Source: CAZNDN01 sp964571815
GTDB lineage: Bacteria; Fibrobacterota; Chitinivibrionia; Chitinivibrionales; WJKA01
Length of the DNA stretch: 27,104 bases
Assembly (NCBI GenBank): GCA_964571815.1
Contig: CAZNDN010000044.1
Span: 1-27,104 of the forward strand
Direction: 5' to 3'
The notes below the pieces were generated by a model. That model worked only from the letters and a program-made list of their open reading frames with translations, had not been told where the DNA came from and made no database searches. Below, in pieces: positions 23,801 through 27,104 of this stretch. The translations under genes were made by a program, and so were the position numbers. Numbering within the stretch: the first letter of the stretch is position 1; each line of letters begins with the position of its first letter.

Positions 23801-26778
23801 TTGCGCCGGTAGCGGGCCGTGATGCGGTAGAGGTTGAAGGCATTCTCCGGCTTGAACCGCGTGATATGTCCACGGTCGTCGGTCAGGTTTTCGGCCGGCG
23901 CCGGACCCGAGAGGCTGTCGATCTCCCAGGAGATAAACCGTGTGCTCGTGTCGGCGATTTCATATTGGGAGAACCACTCGTCGTCGTAGAACACCTTTGC
24001 CACGAGTACCGACGTCCCCCCGGCGGCAATGGTGTCGCGGGCCGGAAGCGGCGAGAGGTTTTGAGGATTACCCTCTTTACCGTAGATCGCCATACGGTTG
24101 GGGAAGCCGGGCAGGAATTCGATGAAAACCTCATCGCCCACGGCCCCCTCGGTCAGACGGCTTCCGCTGACCGAGATTGTTCCCGTGGCTACGTCGCCGG
24201 CGGAGATGGTCCATTGGTCGGCATAGTCCAGGCTTGAAGGTGTGAGCCCCAGGCTCGCCTCGGCGCTCCACGAAGCCGGGACGCCTTCCCATCCTTTCCC
24301 GTCATTGCGCAGTCCTTCAACAAAGAGTGTGGTATCGCCGGCGCCCATGCGGAGCTGGACGGTATCAACGTAGCGGGGTGTGCCGCCGTGGTCAACAAAG
24401 ATTCGCAGTGAATCATAGGTCACCGCACTGATCTGGGCAACCACGGAATCGTAGAGTGTGTCGTTGGTGTAGAGGTCGTCGAAGAAGGAGGCCACGATTA
24501 TCGCCGAGGCTTCCTGGTCGGTTGCCCGGCTGATTTCACCTTCTCCCCACAGATAGTTGGTGGTCGCTTCGGCCGTTATTTCATCGGGTCGTCGGCTTGT
24601 CCATACGGTGTTGTACCCGTAGGAAACGAAGTTCCCGAACTGGTCATATACGGCGGTGTAGGCGTTGACGGCGTCCTGCGTGGTCGTGAAGACGATCTCA
24701 TCACCCGGAAATCGTGCAAGCGATGACGTGTCGCTGATAATATCGATATGATCCGGGACCCCGGCCCGGATCGTGACGCTCAGCGAATCGCGAAGCGTGT
24801 CGGCCACGCCGGCGGGGAGTTTGCCGTAGATGGTGACGGTTCTCTCGGCGATTCGCGGGAGGAAGCGGTTCCGGTGCCCGCGCGCCTCGAAGAGGCGGCC
24901 CGAGCCGCCCTCCGGATCGGCAAGGCTCCACACGATCTCATCCTTGCCCGGCGAGCGCGTGTAGGCGGTAAGCAGCACGCCGTTTTCGTCAAACACCCGC
25001 AGCTCCATGTCCACGGTGTCGCCGGCGGCGCGGGTCATCCGTGAGGGGTGAAGGGTACCGTCGAAGTCGTAGAGCAGGACATGATGAGGGCTTCCCGGAA
25101 GGATGGTGACATCGAGACTTGTAGTCATCCCGCTTCGCTGGGCCCCGAGTGTGCCGGAGCCGGTGTCGGCGGGTGCGAAGCGCCACTGGTCGGTTGTGGC
25201 GGGCGGGTTTCCGGTGAAGAGCCTCGAGGGCGAGATGGTCCACTGGTCGGCCTGAATATTATCCCACCGCGTTGGATCGTCCTGGCGGCGGCCCTGAAGA
25301 ATGAGCAGGGTATCGCGGTCCGCGGCGATGGTCAGTTGGTCGAGCGGCACGCGGTCTTCGTTAACAATTCGCAGATCGGTGTATACCGCGGGATCCACGA
25401 TTGCCAGAATGGTGTCACGGAATGCAGGCCCCGTGTTGGGCGCCGTCAGATTATGGGCGGTCACGCGTGTTTTACCATTATCGGCGGTCTTGGTAATCAA
25501 CCCCTGTCCACTGTCGGGCTTCGCACCATTCTCGGCTTTCACCACCAGATGGGGTCCGGCCAACGTATCCCATGCCGTGCTGGTTGAGGGTCCGATGTAG
25601 TTGCCGAACTCATCGCGGATTATCGCGTATGCATCGGCCGTGGTGCTGCCCGAGCCGATGGTGACCTCCCCGTTACCCCCGATCGGGTCATCGTCGATGA
25701 GGTTGCCCCGCGACTGGCCCTCGATCACCAGATGGTCGGGAGGGCCGGGCTCGACGTAAATAAACGCGGTGTCAACGAGTTCGCTGCCTTGTTCGAAATA
25801 GGTGGCGATGACTTTGGCGGTGCGGTAGGCTACCTTTGCGGAGAATGTTGTGGTTCGGCCGGCGTCGGCGTACAGTGTGTCACCTTCCTCTCGTGACGAC
25901 GGCACGACATCCCACTGCACATCGTGATAGGTGGTGTCTTCCGGCGGGAGGGTCCCCGATCGCATGAACAGGTCTGCGGTGAGGTCCGTTGTCCCGCCGG
26001 CCTGTATGGTGTCGCTGTTGACCGAAATGGCAAGGGAGTCGGGCGGGCTGATGAGAAAAATGCCGGATATTTTGAATACGATGTCGTTGTAGTCGACATG
26101 ATGAGGTGCATTGTCGTCCACCTGGTCCTCAAACGCAAACTGTACAGTGTCGGTTCTCTCACCGTCCTCCTTGATCCATCCCGCAACAGAGTATCGTCGA
26201 AGAAGAGGGATACCGAAACGAACTTCATCCCTCATGGCAGAGCAGTAGTATCGATCGACCCCGCTGCACGAGTCTCCATGCGAGCAGATATCCCCGGGAG
26301 CGCGATTGGGACCTGTATAGCGGGGAATGGAATCTTCCGGGTCGGGAAAATCATACTCCGGATTATCTTCGTCTCCTTCCGGTGCGCATCGAATGCTCAT
26401 GTCGACCTTGTACATGAAGAAAATCGTGTCCAAATGCGGAATATTGAAGATCGTATCCAACCGCACTCTGGCGCCTTCAGACTTGTTGGTAAAAAGTGGA
26501 TATGCAGAATCGGGATAATTGGGCACCATGAAATAGAGCCAGCCGGTACACCACGCGCTATTTGAGTTATACCATACCTCCAAAGGACGTGACGCATCGC
26601 GGAGAAATGTCGCCCCAAGGAACATGGAATCCGCTTCGAACAGCCCGCCGCCATCATCCGGCCAATAGTCCGTGTTCTCCCCGAACTCGTACTCCTGCGC
26701 ACCCCCGGTCACAGCCACCATGCACACTGCAACCGCGGCGAACCCGCAGAGGCGTGCGATTGACAGACGGTCTCTCAT
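20884..26778 (-). CDS. Giant surface protein: DUF4114-like head, four Ig-like triads, shared tail (gap inside)
   Basis: The start is taken as the ATG at 26778 (AAGG seven bases upstream), which begins the signal peptide MRDRLSIARLCGFAAVAVCM; the open frame extends 17 codons further up without signal-like character. Counting from that longer frame, residues about 45-260 form a head with a Cys-containing stretch (ICSHGDSCSG, YYCSAM) and end in FEDQVDDNAPHHVDYNDIVF, the 'D-Y-N-D-x-V-F' signature of DUF4114-like domains. Four C-A-B triads follow (to about 1570), then the same tail as in the downstream giant (PPERRIAGDTL, YQDVLGAHGRPDPEVITD, RDTSANGYLDRIELSFS, GAGPVVWRVQK). A 100-N gap removes most of the FlgD-like end, after which 14 residues finishing STIGVSR close the gene. 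Likely a surface adhesin co-expressed or alternating with its paralogue. Confidence 0.88.
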   Translation of the reverse strand: MRDRLSIARLCGFAAVAVCMVAVTGGAQEYEFGENTDYWPDDGGGLFEADSMFLGATFLRDASRPLEVWYNSNSAWCTGWLYFMVPNYPDSAYPLFTNKSEGARVRLDTIFNIPHLDTIFFMYKVDMSIRCAPEGDEDNPEYDFPDPEDSIPRYTGPNRAPGDICSHGDSCSGVDRYYCSAMRDEVRFGIPLLRRYSVAGWIKEDGERTDTVQFAFEDQVDDNAPHHVDYNDIVFKISGIFLISPPDSLAISVNSDTIQAGGTTDLTADLFMRSGTLPPEDTTYHDVQWDVVPSSREEGDTLYADAGRTTTFSAKVAYRTAKVIATYFEQGSELVDTAFIYVEPGPPDHLVIEGQSRGNLIDDDPIGGNGEVTIGSGSTTADAYAIIRDEFGNYIGPSTSTAWDTLAGPHLVVKAENGAKPDSGQGLITKTADNGKTRVTAHNLTAPNTGPAFRDTILAIVDPAVYTDLRIVNEDRVPLDQLTIAADRDTLLILQGRRQDDPTRWDNIQADQWTISPSRLFTGNPPATTDQWRFAPADTGSGTLGAQRSGMTTSLDVTILPGSPHHVLLYDFDGTLHPSRMTRAAGDTVDMELRVFDENGVLLTAYTRSPGKDEIVWSLADPEGGSGRLFEARGHRNRFLPRIAERTVTIYGKLPAGVADTLRDSLSVTIRAGVPDHIDIISDTSSLARFPGDEIVFTTTQDAVNAYTAVYDQFGNFVSYGYNTVWTSRRPDEITAEATTNYLWGEGEISRATDQEASAIIVASFFDDLYTNDTLYDSVVAQISAVTYDSLRIFVDHGGTPRYVDTVQLRMGAGDTTLFVEGLRNDGKGWEGVPASWSAEASLGLTPSSLDYADQWTISAGDVATGTISVSGSRLTEGAVGDEVFIEFLPGFPNRMAIYGKEGNPQNLSPLPARDTIAAGGTSVLVAKVFYDDEWFSQYEIADTSTRFISWEIDSLSGPAPAENLTDDRGHITRFKPENAFNLYRITARYRRNDISLSASVRIYVEAGEPEQLVIEQSPDWSISPNDPRPYDPIVFNATESVKYGYALLRDEFGNFAGYSTRTDWRTRDSAIVTVDEGARWQEGEGEIDRVGDIGQTRIIARNRDKPALIDTTTVRLDSVSYLRVRIVVEDSLEVEELTITAGEDTLIGVQGLRAHDSVWVPVPGDWTLTPSTLDDNPGQTESFTFSPTEPSTGRITASYPGAVSDTLPVTVRPGEPNRLVLYPKEGAPAPEDPTNDPYPRTVTDTAGTRIRLVAKLFFNETWLDTFERSPQLGNRITWGILEGEGVDEGDSSGYFVGGKTSGHKVTYVPLKAHRSVSIIAAYERRELVDTLTVDIVPGEPTQLVLEPDPDWRQSPNDPNPIDTAKITDSTLTTSVYALLRDSPGNFVRYSNPTTWGEVPGDPDIVDVAAGRANRGEGTIYKDITVDSGRTRIFGVDDETKLRDTTWVRLLPYHYVKLRISAGDASTVIEGNTLTINTNQRASLVVEGLRSDTARWEPVPGSWEMIPSITFDTPPPQRSSSWSFSPVDTGSGIVRATYEDAAPDSIDVVFTAGPPTRIDIRLLTPPERRIAGDTLTAAVTLYNLDGVYQGDTCVDLAYQDVLGAHGRPDPEVITDRDTSNLDLRPGTDYTARTCFTAGVDTVRLILYYAPLDRDSTHKVYVVMDTLEGSTRSFELLPGALDSLALVHSLGDQDSVTIRYPDGRVQVTALGFDRFGNQLRSEVRSRWSTTGTLHDVGGGVSSRILYTAAQVTSGEEGRLVALADENPEIGDSLFITIIGPTAQPSAVTRDTSANGYLDRIELSFSRPVVLPDTSVIPFFTIVNVATRDTLEVIDIEGLGDSARTTFTLILEESGGDRPQTGWRPEVSFDNRSLKLHGIDTVATVRAADGAGPVVWRVQKYVEDVDDRTKDLVTVQLSXXXXXXXXXXXXXXXXXXXXXXXXXXXXXXXXXXTSRKPYHSTIGVSR
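20929..21028. other. Scaffold gap of exactly 100 N
   Basis: One hundred Ns interrupt the tail of the four-triad giant. In the paralogue the flanking matches (TKDIVTVIFS and STIGISR) are about 240 residues further apart than an abutting join would allow, so roughly 700 bp are missing and the length 100 is a placeholder. Confidence 0.95.
22120..26046 (-). repeat. Four-copy array of about 1-kb coding repeats (Ig-like C-A-B triads)
   Basis: A-subdomain starts lie at residues 365, 693, 1028 and 1359 of the longer frame (bases 25737, 24753, 23748, 22755), steps of 328, 335 and 331 residues. The array opens with a C subdomain (IQAGGTTDLTADLF, about 275) and closes after the fourth B (about 1570), the same plan as in the downstream paralogue. 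The four copies are more diverged from each other than copies 3-5 of the six-copy array, as judged by eye; RDEFGNF, GEGEI and GSG motifs are kept. Confidence 0.82.
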
Positions 26779-27104
26779 GAACAAGCCTTTTGGAAAGGTT
26801 TTACGTTTGCATTTTTCGGCGGCGCCCACTGCCGACGCACAGTATAAGCCCTTGTCAATAGTCGTTCCGGTCGCCCCGCCGGTTCACGTTTTCTCGCTCG
26901 GGCAAGCGTTCGAAAAATTACATGATGGCCCCGTGCCGGGGCTACCGGTTCGAAACGGGGCGGGAGGCACGGTGGGAGAGGGCTCCGAGGGGTGCGGAGA
27001 GGGTGGTTGGAGGGTGCTTTGGACCGGACTAATTTTATTACTTTAACGGGTTTCTGTTTCGGGGCGGGAAGAAGGAAGTTTTTGGGTGATATCTTGCTCA
27101 ATAT
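26779..27104. other. Upstream region of the four-triad giant gene, no gene seen
   Basis: These 326 bases to the window edge carry the leader of the minus-strand giant gene. Apart from its ribosome site I see no convincing promoter. A minus-strand frame open through most of it has no domain character and runs into the giant gene in another frame. The last 80 bases are AT-richer. Confidence 0.4.

Noticed and set aside
13841..26046. Regular repeats suggesting a CRISPR or satellite array
   Set aside because: The period is about 1 kb, similarity is at protein level, and the frame is open throughout; these are protein-domain repeats.
26841..26858. Minus-strand TTGACA (26858-26853) and TATACT (26846-26841) upstream of the four-triad gene
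   Set aside because: Only six bases separate them, far too few for a sigma-70 promoter, and neither has a partner at 16-18 bases.
26775..27101. Minus-strand frame of 108 codons at the right edge
   Set aside because: Low-complexity Pro/Arg/Lys content, no domain, and it overlaps the start and ribosome site of the giant gene in another frame.

Overview
The window looks like a scaffold (one 100-N gap) from a free-living, polysaccharide-degrading bacterium, most likely of the Fibrobacterota (Fibrobacter/Chitinispirillum/Chitinivibrio side). The reasons are a clear fibro-slime domain in a giant secreted protein, C-terminal FlgD-like or type-A-sorting-like tails on several secreted proteins, remnants of plant-cell-wall-type glycoside hydrolases, and very large proteins built from Ig-like modules. 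The lineage is an inference from protein families; no rRNA or housekeeping marker is present.

Layout. 1-207 is the 3' end of a secreted-protein gene with a sorting-type tail. 258-446 is a short, internally deleted remnant of a glycoside hydrolase. 508-4134 (minus) is an intact 1208-residue probable lipoprotein with a eukaryote-like Ig domain and a string of cadherin-like modules; the DNA there is visibly more AT-rich. 4591-7839 (plus) is a run of broken glycoside hydrolase genes: a large cellulose-binding/GH-A-like enzyme with two frameshifts and one in-frame stop, a GH5 mannanase-like gene that loses its nucleophile region, and the C-terminal remains of a third enzyme. 7850-8520 (minus) is a small operon of a DUF1805 protein and an internally deleted radical SAM protein. 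8756-11620 (minus) is an intact Asp-box/beta-propeller secreted protein with a near-consensus promoter. 11981-20662 and 20884-26778 (both minus) are two giant paralogous surface proteins.

The two giants are the main feature. They share one stalk built from about 330-residue triads of three Ig-like subdomains (called C-A-B here), six copies in one and four in the other. They also share one tail (SbsA-like Ig plus FlgD-like end, finishing STIG-I/V-SR). They carry different N-terminal heads: a fibro-slime domain in one and a DUF4114-like domain in the other. The scaffold gap lies inside the shared tail of the upstream copy, and comparison with the paralogue indicates that about 700 bp are really missing there. 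Together the intact genes describe a cell-surface or secreted adhesion layer, next to a decayed polysaccharide-degradation set.
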